Of a DNA stretch of 64,000 nucleotides, positions 45,938-54,789 are shown one piece after another. The stretch comes from Candidatus Cloacimonetes bacterium HGW-Cloacimonetes-2 (GTDB lineage: Bacteria; Cloacimonadota; Cloacimonadia; Cloacimonadales; Cloacimonadaceae): assembly GCA_002842035.1 (NCBI GenBank), contig PHBP01000005.1, positions 1 to 64,000 on the forward strand, written 5' to 3'. How positions within the stretch are numbered: position 1 is the first letter of the stretch; every line of letters starts with the position of its first letter. The notes beneath the pieces are model-generated. The model worked only from the letters and a program-made list of their open reading frames with translations, was not told where the DNA came from and made no database searches. The translations under genes were made by a program, and so were the position numbers.

Positions 45938-46983
45938 ACATTTTGGAAGCACTCAAAGACCGTAGCTCCCACACTGCCATCCTTTTGGAAAGCCTCTACG
46001 ATGGAGTCTATATCGTTGATCCCGAGCGCATTATCCTCTATTGGAACAAAGCCGCCGAGGAGATGACCGGATACACCGAAGATGAAGTTTTGGGCAAAAG
46101 CTGTTCCGACAATATCCTTAATCACATCGATGAAAACGGGATTTTGCTCTGTCGCGGGGAGTGCCCGATCCTGCAGTGTATGCGCAGCGGTTGCCGCAGC
46201 AGCGCCAAGGTCTATCCCAAACGCAAGGACGGCAAGCGCTTCCCGGTCGAGACCCACGTCTCCGCTCTCTACGATGATGATGGCACGATCATCGGCGCAA
46301 TCGAGGTCTTCCGCGATATCACGCATCAGGAAGATCACCGCATCTTGCTGGAAAAGTTCAATGCGATGATTAGCAAATACGTCTCCACAGCAACTTACAG
46401 CACTATTCAAGAGCAATTGAGCCAGAACCGGGATCAGGGCAGCACGCGCATCATCGATCAAAGCGTCTTCTATCTGGATGTCGTAAGTTTTACCACCTTT
46501 TCCGAAGCTAATAGCCCCCAAGATGTTGTGAAGATGCTAAACGATCTCTTTGGCATCTGCGAAGTCGTGATCCGCGAAAACTTTGGCGATATTGACAAAT
46601 TCATCGGAGATGCCGTGATGGCAGTCTTTGACGATGCCAACGACGCGGTTCGCTCAGCCATTAAAATCCTGAAGCAAGCCCTGCCGGAGATGAACCGCAT
46701 CAGAAGGGAAAACGAGGAGCAGGAGATTGCGGTAAGGATTGGTATCAACAGCGGACTGGTATTGCAAGGCGATATCGGCACTTCAGAGCGCAAAGACCTC
46801 ACCGTGATCGGCGATTCGGTCAATATCGCCGCCCGGGTGGAAAAAAGCTCCATTCCAAACCGTCTGATGATCTCGGAAGCTACTCTCGCCAGGCTCTCAG
46901 AGGACTTGTACAAAGAGTTTGTCTTCCATCACAGCGAGTTGCTCAAAGGCAAGACAGAAGAAATCAAGCTGTTTATCCTGTAG
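45934..46983 (+). CDS. PAS-domain class III adenylate/guanylate cyclase
   Basis: A 349-residue cytoplasmic enzyme predicted to make cyclic nucleotide in response to a PAS-sensed signal. PAS occupies about 10-130 (YIVDPERIILYWNKAAEEMTGY in parts, with a C..C..C-rich loop LLCRGECPILQCMRSGC typical of some PAS domains). The catalytic domain (about 165-345) has both metal aspartates (D182 in LDVVSFT and D226 in GDAVMAVF), K222 in DKFIGD (the adenine-type choice), and VNIAARVE. It starts inside the M14 gene, so expression is coupled. Confidence 0.88.
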   Translation: MNILEALKDRSSHTAILLESLYDGVYIVDPERIILYWNKAAEEMTGYTEDEVLGKSCSDNILNHIDENGILLCRGECPILQCMRSGCRSSAKVYPKRKDGKRFPVETHVSALYDDDGTIIGAIEVFRDITHQEDHRILLEKFNAMISKYVSTATYSTIQEQLSQNRDQGSTRIIDQSVFYLDVVSFTTFSEANSPQDVVKMLNDLFGICEVVIRENFGDIDKFIGDAVMAVFDDANDAVRSAIKILKQALPEMNRIRRENEEQEIAVRIGINSGLVLQGDIGTSERKDLTVIGDSVNIAARVEKSSIPNRLMISEATLARLSEDLYKEFVFHHSELLKGKTEEIKLFIL

Positions 46984-47005
46984 CTTCCAGCTTGAATCCA
47001 CTGGA

Positions 47006-47053
47006 GATCCCCTAGTGATCCCCTAGTGATTCCCTAGTGGCGACAAGGGGATC
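47006..47053. repeat. 11-mer array, copy 4
   Basis: GATCCCCTAGT twice, GATTCCCTAGT, GGCG, then inverted ACAAGGGGATC (47043-47053). The array is bracketed by CTGGAGATC and GATCTCCAG. Confidence 0.9.
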
Positions 47054-47198
47054 TCCAGAGCAGTGCGAGAGTTTTGCCAGTGGTTTCAAAAGGGAAGGAT
47101 TAACAAGGAGGAGAGGAGAAAGGAGGGGGTTTCTTTACCACAGAGAAAGCGCTAGGCGCTACGCGCAGTGGTGGAGGTGATGGAGTGTGTTAGTGTGG

Positions 47199-47245
47199 GA
47201 GCGACATCCTGTCGCTCAGAAAAACTGTGCGTCAGGATGACGCAC
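47199..47245. repeat. Paired REP-like hairpins, copy 4
   Basis: GAGCGACA/TGTCGCTC at 47199-47217 and GTGCGTCA/TGACGCAC at 47227-47245, inverse of copy 1. Confidence 0.8.
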
Positions 47246-47278
47246 CTACAAGAGGGCAGCAATGACCAGCAAGCTATT

Positions 47279-47354
47279 GTTTTGACTTATAATTCTGCCT
47301 TAGTATGCTTGGATTGACAAGCTGATCTTGAGCGGCAGGATTATGAGTCAAAAC
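47279..47354 (+). repeat. Long palindrome, TATAATTCTGCC type, copy 4
   Basis: Arms at 47279-47299 and 47334-47354 with a 34-base centre unlike those of copies 3 and 5 beyond the first ten bases. Both arm differences are U.G-compatible on the plus strand. Confidence 0.85.
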
Positions 47355-47467
47355 AGGTAGAGACCTGCGATCGCTGTGGCAAATCAGGACTTTGCCACCC
47401 CATTAAGTGCATAGCGCAGCTACAACTTCTAACTGTCTAACTTCTAACTGCAAGGACTCAGTCCTGC

Positions 47468-50400
47468 CTAATCATCCATCACCACAACTTTGAAAAAGGC
47501 TTTGGTAAGATTCGCCGGTACCACATACTGATTATCGGTGGTTGTGCCCAGAAGGGAGTAGCTTCCCTCTGGACTATCAGAGACATATACCTTGAAGTTA
47601 TCGTATTCCCCGGCGTATTCCCAGAGCAAGATCAGCTCTCCGGTATCGCTGCTTTGATAGAGGGAGAGGAAGGTTATCGGATATATACCATTTAGATCCC
47701 AGGTAATCCGGTTGTAACTGTCAAGCTCATAGGCAGATCCGGCGTAAGCACCGCTGTAGCCAATGAAATTCAGGGAGCCGGTATTTGCCATTTTGCCTAC
47801 GTTGTAAGCACTTCCCCAGCTATTGGCAGGGAATGCTGCTCCGGATATGGTGATCGTCTGGCTGTTATCGACCAATAGCAGCACTCCTCCGGGTATTCCA
47901 TTGGCAAAGCTGCAGTTTGTAAGGCTGTGTCCGGGATACAAGACAGAGCCGGGACGCAGGTAGAGTCCGCTGCTGTTCAAATACTCAAAGCTGGTGTATT
48001 CTGCGGCAAGAGTGCCGCCTGAGGATACTCCAAAGGCATAATATCCGCTTGATCCGGCTCGTGTCACCACAAGCGGAGCCATTGCACTGCCATCCAGATA
48101 TAAATAACCGCCGTTGTTTACGTTTAAGGTTGAGGCGGCTCCCATACTCAGGATGGAGCCAGCGCCCAGATGGAAGAGCGAGGAGATTGAGGCTCCTCCT
48201 ATGATGGTATGGCTTTGTGCTCCGCCTTCGAGGTATCCGCTCATCAAAGACAGACTTCCCTTGATCTCAGTGGGATAAGACAGATCAATCTGGGTATAAG
48301 GATCGTCTTTGTTTATCACCAGATCGCGAAGGTAGTTACCACCTGTAATGCCCAGACTGCAAGCATACTGACCGCTCAGATAGACCGTTCCGCTGAGAGG
48401 CTGGAAAGCTCCGGCTTCCAGAGCGTTGAAAGAGCGTCCGAACTTCAGATAGGCATTATTGAAGAAGCGAGTAGGGTGATTGTAGATATAGACACTGTTT
48501 CCGGTGATCTCGAAATTGCCATCCACTATATCCATCCCGCCTCTCAAGTGGTAATTACCTCGCTCGATCCAGGGTGAATCATTGTAAAAGTAACCACCGT
48601 TTATGATTAGCATACCGCCGGCAGGGAAGCTGAATATACCGTGCGAAGCCAGATATCCTGCCCCTATGTCGAGACAGCCCGATAGATCCAGATAGCCGGC
48701 TATCTCCAGTGTAGAGCCTTGCTGCTGATTGATCCTGCCCTGCGAATAGATTATGCAACTGGCTGTATTGGATGAATTTGCGCCCAGATTCAGGGTGTTG
48801 TCGCCATAGACTCTTAATGCTCCATTCACCCTGAGAATAGACCCTGTGGTGGTATTATAGTTAAAAACAGGGCCTTCACCCAGTCCGTTGATGCTGAGAT
48901 CACCAAATGCGGCCTGCTGGGAGGAATTGGTAATTGTAGATCCCTGCGGGGCATACAGGAGAGTGGAAGATCCGGTAAGCACTGCTGTGGATGATGGGCC
49001 AAAGCTCCAGCTCCCACCGCAGGAGATGCTGCCGGAATTCACGTTTGCGCTGCCGTTCCAGCTTACATTGTTCCCGATATTGAGGCTGCCACCGGCTGTC
49101 ATTTTCAATGAGGATGGAACATTGAAGTTTCCCGCTATATTAATGTTCTTTCCATTGACATCAAAGATACCGTTGTTGATGGTTAGATGCCCGTTTATCT
49201 CGAGATCTCTGGCACAACTAAGGGTGTTTGAGCGGGTAATGCGCGTCTGATTGCCATCCCGGTCTCTTTCGAACTCGGGAGCATCTGTATCCCTGGAGCT
49301 TGTTTTGTTGCAGATCACGTGATGCAAGCTGCTGCCGGGCATTAGATCCAGGACGCTGTCCGCACTGCCGTAGAACTCTAAGGTATTGCCTGTGGGTACA
49401 AAATCAATCCTCTCCACGATCAGGCTGCCGACCGTGCGAATAGTCCCGCCGGTGATGTTTTCTGTAAAATTGAACATATCGGGCACCAGGATGCCCTGGC
49501 TCTTTACGTCGAGGATTCCACCACTCATTGTCAGGCTGGCTGCGTCGATGTATGCCAGATAGACTATCCCGCTGCCACCGCTGATATTGAACACACCGCC
49601 ACTAATGGTAAGATTGCCTCTCAAATCAACAAAAGCTGAGCTGGACTGGTGATAATCGATCAATCCGGAGGAGAGGGTGATATTGCCAAAGATACCAGGA
49701 TCGTCCAGGAATGAGCAGCTAAAGCTACCTCCGGATACTCTGTAAGCACCGGCTGTCCAGTTGTAGTAATCCGCGACAATCATTTTTCCGGCAGGAACGC
49801 TCCAGTAAGAGCCGCTCTTATTGAGTTCCAGGCGATAAAAGTGCTCCGAATCCAGGGTTTGGATCGCATTCCCAATCAGGGTAAAGGTGCCGATACCAGG
49901 ATCAAAGCCTGCTTCACCCAAGCTATTCAGATAGTTGCCTGCAAGCTTCAGGTTGTATTGTTGATTATGAAAGACTCCGCCCAGCAACTGCAGATTGCCG
50001 TTTACTTTGAGATTGGAAAGCAGCGTAACAGCACCGGGATTAGTCTTGCTCATCACCAGATTATTCAGGTAAGCGCTACCGCTGGGGATACTGATATTGG
50101 AGGCTTGATTACCCATCAAACGCAGAGTTCCCTGAGTCATTGTAAACAGACCTGTTCCATAAGCCAGCAGGCTGCCGTAGAGCTTTAGATCACCTGGATA
50201 AACTTGCGTAAAGGAGCTGTTGTCATCCACATAGAGATTTCCCCCGACGGAAAGATCTGCGGTAGATTGGTTGCTGTATGCCACACCATTGGGAAAGGGC
50301 TTGCTTGAGCGCAAGTGATGGATCACAGCCGGGCTCTTCACGGTAATCAGGGAGTTCCCGGTTGAGTAAAACTCTATTATGCCATCGTCCATATCTACTG

Positions 50401-52363
50401 CTGATCCGCCCAAAAAGCTGAGATCGCCCTTTAGATAGATATGACCTCCCCAAGCGAAGGAACTTGATGATCCGGCTCCAAAATCCAGATCTCCATCTAT
50501 AAAACACACAGCATCCTGAGAGGCAGTGCCAAGCATACCATAAGAAACCAGATCATTCGTGATGTGGAGCTCAGCCGGACCCACAGAGAGCCCTGTGCCA
50601 TTATGCACGGTAATATGAGAAGCATAAGCATCCTGATGCACCACAGGGTAATAGTTATGTCCAGTAGGGGCAATATCTACCCATTCATTGGCTGTGGGAA
50701 CAGTCCCGAGGCTCCAATTGGAGGATATATTCCAGTTGTTGTCGGTATTACCTGTCCAGACATTCAGTCCTGATCCATGCACAACAAAGGAGATAGTCCC
50801 ATCGCCATTCTCGGTGATATCGGTAATCTTCAGATTACCTTCCTGAAAGCTCTGCCCACTAATCGAATAAAGCCAGGGTGTGGCAGGAGAATAGTTGTGG
50901 ATAGAGCCTCTGCCCTGGGCTTGAGAAAGCCCCGCAAGCCCAAGATAACCATCCACATCCAAGGCTCCATAGGGTCTGTAAACATATATCTCATCCGGTG
51001 GACCATCGCTATTGCCCTCAATTGGAAACTGCAATGTCCCCATCTGATAATACTGGGTAACTCTATAAACAATCAGCCCGGAGCCTGGCATACTGCTGCC
51101 GTATGCTCCGCTTTGCTGCCTATACTCCAGGATATAGAACTGATTTGGCAGATTGGAAGATATCCTGTAGGCGGCAAAAGGATTGTCGTTGATAGATTGC
51201 AGTGTATAGGAGGTGGGATTTGCGCCGGGTGTAATCGTGGTGATTGATCCGGTCCAACCGCCATACTTTTGCTTTTGAAAGGCAAAATGAGGCTGAGGAA
51301 TCACACCCTGGCTGCCCATCAGTTCCCAAGGCCCCACCGGATCCAGATCATCCTGGCTGTAATGGTACAGATCAGGAAAACCTATGGAATGAGAGAACTC
51401 ATGACACAAAACTCCCATCCCCTGTGGAGTCAAGCTGATCGGATCCACCAGCGAATTGGAAAGCTGTATATTGTAAGTTGAGACAATCTTGTTGTTGATA
51501 TAAACGGTCTCATAAATCCCTGGCAGATACTCCAGATACCACTGTTGAGGCCATAACATACTCGCCCATTGAGGATCGGGATCTCCCTGCATTACAAAGA
51601 TCACATTATCCACAAAACCATCATTATCGCCATCTACATTGATCCCGGCTGTTCCGGATGATCCCACTGTATTGACCGCAGTGCGAAACATCGAATGCAT
51701 CCTTGCTCGTCCCTCTGCCAATCCATCATAACCTATGGGATTGGTAATTGCATTGTAAGGCGAAAAGTATGCCCGGTTGTGCCCATCCTGAAAGCTGCGA
51801 ACTATCCCACCCACCGGAGCGGGACAAAAGCCCGCATTCACAGTCAACTGGTTATTGCTGTCTTCCAGAAAGTAGCCACGCATAGATTCCTGGCTGGTCG
51901 AATTGCACATTGTATCATACACCGAAACGGGTGTCGTGTATTCAGATTGCTCAAGAAACCGGATGAAGATTACGATGTTGTTGATTGTCCCGGTCGTGGA
52001 GGCTCTAAAGGAGTTTTCCGGAGCTTCGGCTTTAAGGCGTGCCAGCCTTTCGCCCAGGTCAGGCTCCGGCAGCAAGTGCTTTTTTATCCCCAAAGCCGCA
52101 GGATTGCCAGATCCCACCCGATACTGCGAGGGAACAGCCCGGTTGCCTTGCTCAAGCGCATAGACTGCATACCCTGTATTGGGATCTGTCAGCACAGTAT
52201 ATCCCTCGGCATCGTGCATCCTATGAGTGTATTCATCTCCGCTCACATAAAGTGCCAGTGAACTGCCATCAGGCTGAGCGAAATCAATCGATAACATATC
52301 AAATCGTGCTGCAGAAAGACTTGAAATCAAAAACACAAGAACCAATAGCTGTATACACTTCAT
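47468..52363 (-). CDS. Giant secreted M6-family metalloprotease with beta-helix-like region
   Basis: A 1,631-residue exported protease. A signal peptide (about 1-20, MKCIQLLVLVFLISSLSAA) precedes an M6 catalytic domain (about 100-480) with zinc motif H321-E-F-S-H325 followed by SIGFPDLYH and the WELMGSQG met-turn region. Residues about 590-1540 consist of repeating short G/S/N-rich strands (DLSINGLGEG, GNLTISGGVFNISGG, NNGIFDVNGKNINIAGN) that suggest a beta-solenoid. The end (about 1570-1631) is fibronectin-like. Unlike the protein at 3009-8198, no sorting tail is visible. GAGGTT serves the ATG at 52363. The target substrate is unknown. Confidence 0.87.
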   Translation of the reverse strand: MKCIQLLVLVFLISSLSAARFDMLSIDFAQPDGSSLALYVSGDEYTHRMHDAEGYTVLTDPNTGYAVYALEQGNRAVPSQYRVGSGNPAALGIKKHLLPEPDLGERLARLKAEAPENSFRASTTGTINNIVIFIRFLEQSEYTTPVSVYDTMCNSTSQESMRGYFLEDSNNQLTVNAGFCPAPVGGIVRSFQDGHNRAYFSPYNAITNPIGYDGLAEGRARMHSMFRTAVNTVGSSGTAGINVDGDNDGFVDNVIFVMQGDPDPQWASMLWPQQWYLEYLPGIYETVYINNKIVSTYNIQLSNSLVDPISLTPQGMGVLCHEFSHSIGFPDLYHYSQDDLDPVGPWELMGSQGVIPQPHFAFQKQKYGGWTGSITTITPGANPTSYTLQSINDNPFAAYRISSNLPNQFYILEYRQQSGAYGSSMPGSGLIVYRVTQYYQMGTLQFPIEGNSDGPPDEIYVYRPYGALDVDGYLGLAGLSQAQGRGSIHNYSPATPWLYSISGQSFQEGNLKITDITENGDGTISFVVHGSGLNVWTGNTDNNWNISSNWSLGTVPTANEWVDIAPTGHNYYPVVHQDAYASHITVHNGTGLSVGPAELHITNDLVSYGMLGTASQDAVCFIDGDLDFGAGSSSSFAWGGHIYLKGDLSFLGGSAVDMDDGIIEFYSTGNSLITVKSPAVIHHLRSSKPFPNGVAYSNQSTADLSVGGNLYVDDNSSFTQVYPGDLKLYGSLLAYGTGLFTMTQGTLRLMGNQASNISIPSGSAYLNNLVMSKTNPGAVTLLSNLKVNGNLQLLGGVFHNQQYNLKLAGNYLNSLGEAGFDPGIGTFTLIGNAIQTLDSEHFYRLELNKSGSYWSVPAGKMIVADYYNWTAGAYRVSGGSFSCSFLDDPGIFGNITLSSGLIDYHQSSSAFVDLRGNLTISGGVFNISGGSGIVYLAYIDAASLTMSGGILDVKSQGILVPDMFNFTENITGGTIRTVGSLIVERIDFVPTGNTLEFYGSADSVLDLMPGSSLHHVICNKTSSRDTDAPEFERDRDGNQTRITRSNTLSCARDLEINGHLTINNGIFDVNGKNINIAGNFNVPSSLKMTAGGSLNIGNNVSWNGSANVNSGSISCGGSWSFGPSSTAVLTGSSTLLYAPQGSTITNSSQQAAFGDLSINGLGEGPVFNYNTTTGSILRVNGALRVYGDNTLNLGANSSNTASCIIYSQGRINQQQGSTLEIAGYLDLSGCLDIGAGYLASHGIFSFPAGGMLIINGGYFYNDSPWIERGNYHLRGGMDIVDGNFEITGNSVYIYNHPTRFFNNAYLKFGRSFNALEAGAFQPLSGTVYLSGQYACSLGITGGNYLRDLVINKDDPYTQIDLSYPTEIKGSLSLMSGYLEGGAQSHTIIGGASISSLFHLGAGSILSMGAASTLNVNNGGYLYLDGSAMAPLVVTRAGSSGYYAFGVSSGGTLAAEYTSFEYLNSSGLYLRPGSVLYPGHSLTNCSFANGIPGGVLLLVDNSQTITISGAAFPANSWGSAYNVGKMANTGSLNFIGYSGAYAGSAYELDSYNRITWDLNGIYPITFLSLYQSSDTGELILLWEYAGEYDNFKVYVSDSPEGSYSLLGTTTDNQYVVPANLTKAFFKVVVMDD

Positions 52364-52676
52364 AATGAACCTCGCTATAACGCTGTTTTTGAGGCAATTA
52401 GGGGAATATTGACCCCAAAGCAACAACATCTGATGCGATAGAGCAATAACTGTCAAGATTTTGTTTTTTATCAGAAGCTTATCTTGAGTGGAATATTCTT
52501 AACAACTCCTCAGCGTTACCCAATAAGCACCGGATATTACAGTCTTGAGTCGCTACTCTAGCCGATAGTGCGAGCATACTGCTCTATATGACTATATCCA
52601 AAGCTCTTGCCCGATGCGTCAACTCCAATTATTCTATCTTATATCCGAAATAAATTACACAGGAAGGTTATACATA
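52364..52676. other. Divergent intergenic region
   Basis: The 313 bases between the M6 gene and the next secreted protein gene must hold both promoters. A TTGACA occurs on the minus strand near 52453 but without a good -10 box. No repeat, RNA or operator was recognised. Confidence 0.4.
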
Positions 52677-53780
52677 ATGAACAATATAGATTCTACAGCC
52701 CGCGAAATGCGGATATCTACAGATATCACTTGGTTTTTTGATTTGCCTAAACTATCGGTTATCATCATTGCCTGGAGCTTCCTAAGCCTAGTAACTTACT
52801 TGAGCGCAACAGCTAACCTTGCGGATTACTACTACGACCAAACCATCCGTCCCTATCAGGAAATCAGCGGAGGAACGCTTTTGGGCAACACTACGACTGA
52901 TGAACAGAGGTTCTTGAGCCTCTCCAACCCTTTGGGTGGAACCGCTCTTACCGGCGAAGGTATTCCCATAGGCTTTGATTTTATCTTTGCAGGCACCACT
53001 TTCGATCGCCTGGGGATCAATGCCAATGGCTGGATTTCACTGGGTAAATCTAGTGCAAGCCCTTCCGTCAATATGAGTTCCAACGATTACTTCAACCCAT
53101 TGTCATCTGTACCTGATATCGGTGATTTTGTTGCCAGAATCGCAGGATTTGCCCAAAATCTCCAAGCTCAGACCGGAGCATCTCTACGAATGGAGACCCT
53201 GGGAACATCACCAAACAGGATCACGGTAATCCAGTGGAAAAAGTATAGGATAGCCAATACCAACGGCAGCGACTTCAATTTCCAGATCCGTCTTTACGAA
53301 GGTACAAACCAGATCAGGATCGCTTATGGCAGCTTTGCCTTCACAGGCAACAACCGCCTGGTACAGGTCGGTCTCAGAGCTGCACCTTCAACTACTGCAA
53401 GCAATTACCAGCTAAGAGAGAGTATCTCAGGCAGCGACCTCGCATGGCTCAATACCACCAGCGGTCTTGTGCCCACAGCAACTATCAGATTCAGAGAGGG
53501 CACCGTCCCAATTGATGGCCAAATCTTTGCTTTTTCACCCAATCTCCCTTCCCTGATGCCAGCTCCCATAAGCAATCTAAGCATAACGCAAACTATTGAT
53601 AGTTTGATCTTTCAATGGGATGCCTCTGCTAATGCAGAATCTTATCATATCTATTCCACCGATGATCCTTACGGAGTGGAATGGGAACTAGAAGCAGTCA
53701 TAAACGACACTTCCTGGATCACCCCCCTGCTCGACCACAATATCTTTTATCGGGTACATAGCTTTTATTTGGGTCAGTAG
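52677..53780 (+). CDS. Secreted or membrane-anchored protein of unknown function
   Basis: A 367-residue protein with an unusually long N-terminal region before a hydrophobic segment (about 27-48, VIIIAWSFLSLVTYLSATA), which may be a signal peptide or an anchor. Residues about 55-290 form a beta-rich domain of the type with ISGGTLLGNTTTDEQ, GFDFIFAGTTFDRLGINANGW and VIQWKKYRI; similar domains occur in large secreted proteins of this bacterial group (from memory). A fibronectin-like segment ends the protein (about 305-367). AGGAAGG precedes the ATG at 52677; an ATG at 52707 would also leave the signal. No sorting tail or catalytic motif was seen. Confidence 0.7.
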   Translation: MNNIDSTAREMRISTDITWFFDLPKLSVIIIAWSFLSLVTYLSATANLADYYYDQTIRPYQEISGGTLLGNTTTDEQRFLSLSNPLGGTALTGEGIPIGFDFIFAGTTFDRLGINANGWISLGKSSASPSVNMSSNDYFNPLSSVPDIGDFVARIAGFAQNLQAQTGASLRMETLGTSPNRITVIQWKKYRIANTNGSDFNFQIRLYEGTNQIRIAYGSFAFTGNNRLVQVGLRAAPSTTASNYQLRESISGSDLAWLNTTSGLVPTATIRFREGTVPIDGQIFAFSPNLPSLMPAPISNLSITQTIDSLIFQWDASANAESYHIYSTDDPYGVEWELEAVINDTSWITPLLDHNIFYRVHSFYLGQ

Positions 53781-53824
53781 TATATCAGCGTCTGCGGATA
53801 TCGTCCCTGCTTGAATCCTCTGGA

Positions 53825-53872
53825 GATCCTCTTGTGATCCCCTAGTGATCCCCTTGTGGCGACAAGGGGATC
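53825..53872. repeat. 11-mer array, copy 5
   Basis: GATCCTCTTGT, GATCCCCTAGT, GATCCCCTTGT, GGCG, inverted ACAAGGGGATC. The last direct unit and the inverted unit form a perfect 11-base-pair stem with a T-A pair where copy 2 has A-T. Confidence 0.9.
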
Positions 53873-53997
53873 TCCAGAGCAGTGCCAGAGTTTTGCCAGT
53901 GGTTTCAAAAGGGAAGGATTAACAAGGAGGAGAGGAGAAAGGAGGGGGTTTAACCACAGAGAAAGCGCTGGGCGCTACGCGCAGTTGTGGAGTGTGG

Positions 53998-54044
53998 GAG
54001 CGACATCCTGTCGCTCAGAAAAACTGTGCGTCAGGATGACGCAC
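53998..54044. repeat. Paired REP-like hairpins, copy 5
   Basis: GAGCGACA/TGTCGCTC at 53998-54016 and GTGCGTCA/TGACGCAC at 54026-54044. Confidence 0.8.
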
Positions 54045-54077
54045 CCACAAGTGGGCAGCAATGACCAGCACGCTATT

Positions 54078-54151
54078 GTTTTGACTTATAATTCTGCCTT
54101 GGTATCCTCCTCTTAACGCAAATCTATTACGGCAGAATAATGAGCTAAAAC
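54078..54151 (+). repeat. Long palindrome, TATAATTCTGCC type, copy 5
   Basis: Arms at 54078-54098 and 54131-54151, 32-base centre similar to copy 3. This copy has decayed: two of four arm differences break pairing. Confidence 0.8.
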
Positions 54152-54191
54152 AATGCAAGCGGTCTTGCAGGGTATGTTGCTCCGGGCTTTT

Positions 54192-54266
54192 GTTTTAACT
54201 CAAACAAATGCCGGTGAGGGATGATTACCAGAAATAGATGAAGGAGGCATTTGTTTAAGTCAAAAC
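54192..54266 (-). repeat. Long palindrome, AAACAAATGCC type, copy 5
   Basis: Arms at 54192-54212 and 54246-54266, identical to copy 3, around a 33-base centre that differs from copies 1 and 3 at most positions apart from a GGTG start and a TAGAT block. Confidence 0.85.
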
Positions 54267-54610
54267 AGGTAGATTTCTGCAATCGCCGAGACATCTGTTT
54301 AGTCAAAACAGGTAGCAATTTGGGATCGTTGAGGTACATCTGGAGATTATCACCACAATACAGATCATTCTAAGAAAACAGCATCTTTATACTATACATA
54401 TTCTTACAAGACTATCAGCAGAATTGAAAGATCTTTACATATCCTACATAAGCACCTGAAAAAAAACACCATTGTTAATCTGTTACTCAAGCTAAGCTTA
54501 TGTGCCTCTGGATTTTCCGGTCTTGACAAAATATGGCTATCCAATTTCCTAAGTATCCTGTGCCTCTCCGCCCTTGGCTGACTTGCACAAGTCTATAGAT
54601 TTCAGATGTA

Positions 54611-54766
54611 TATAATGTGATCACCGGTTGATGTGGATAACTTGTGGATAAGTCCGGAGCCGGCCGGCAGCCTTGAGTGGCTTAATAATTACTAATTACC
54701 TTAAATAGCAATGGCTTAAGCGCAAATGGCGTCACAACAGGCACCTGCGTTATAAGCTGTGGATAA
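54611..54766 (+). promoter_or_regulatory. dnaA upstream region: -10 box and three DnaA boxes
   Basis: A perfect TATAAT at 54611-54616 (no clear -35 box) is followed by three perfect TGTGGATAA DnaA boxes at 54632-54640, 54643-54651 and 54758-54766. Boxes just downstream of the promoter suggest that DnaA represses its own gene. The stretch 54311-54600 shows a TTGACA at 54523-54528 but no other recognised feature. Confidence 0.75.
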
Positions 54767-54789
54767 ATATAGTTTTACGGGAACGATTT

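Larger units (their letters stand above)
46991..47460. repeat. Composite intergenic repeat, copy 4
   Basis: The 484-base gap between convergent genes holds the 11-mer array, the AAGGGAAGGATTAACAAGG flank, an AGAAAGCGCTAGGCGCT segment (also at 20.77 and 53.96 kb), the paired hairpins (47199-47245), one long palindrome (47279-47354), GGTAGAGACCTGCGATCG, a TTCTAACTG tract and the AGGACTCAGTCCT palindrome. No gene was seen. The hairpins followed by T residues on the minus strand could stop transcripts of the M6 protease gene. Confidence 0.85.
53814..54310. repeat. Composite intergenic repeat, copy 5
   Basis: About half of the 1,009-base gap before dnaA. Modules in order: 11-mer array, AAGGGAAGGATTAACAAGG flank, AGAAAGCGCTGGGCGCT segment, paired hairpins (53998-54044), TATAATTCTGCC palindrome, AAACAAATGCC palindrome and two copies of GTCAAAACAGGTAG (about 54259 and 54293). 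The orientation matches copies 3 and 4. No gene is seen in it. Confidence 0.85.
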
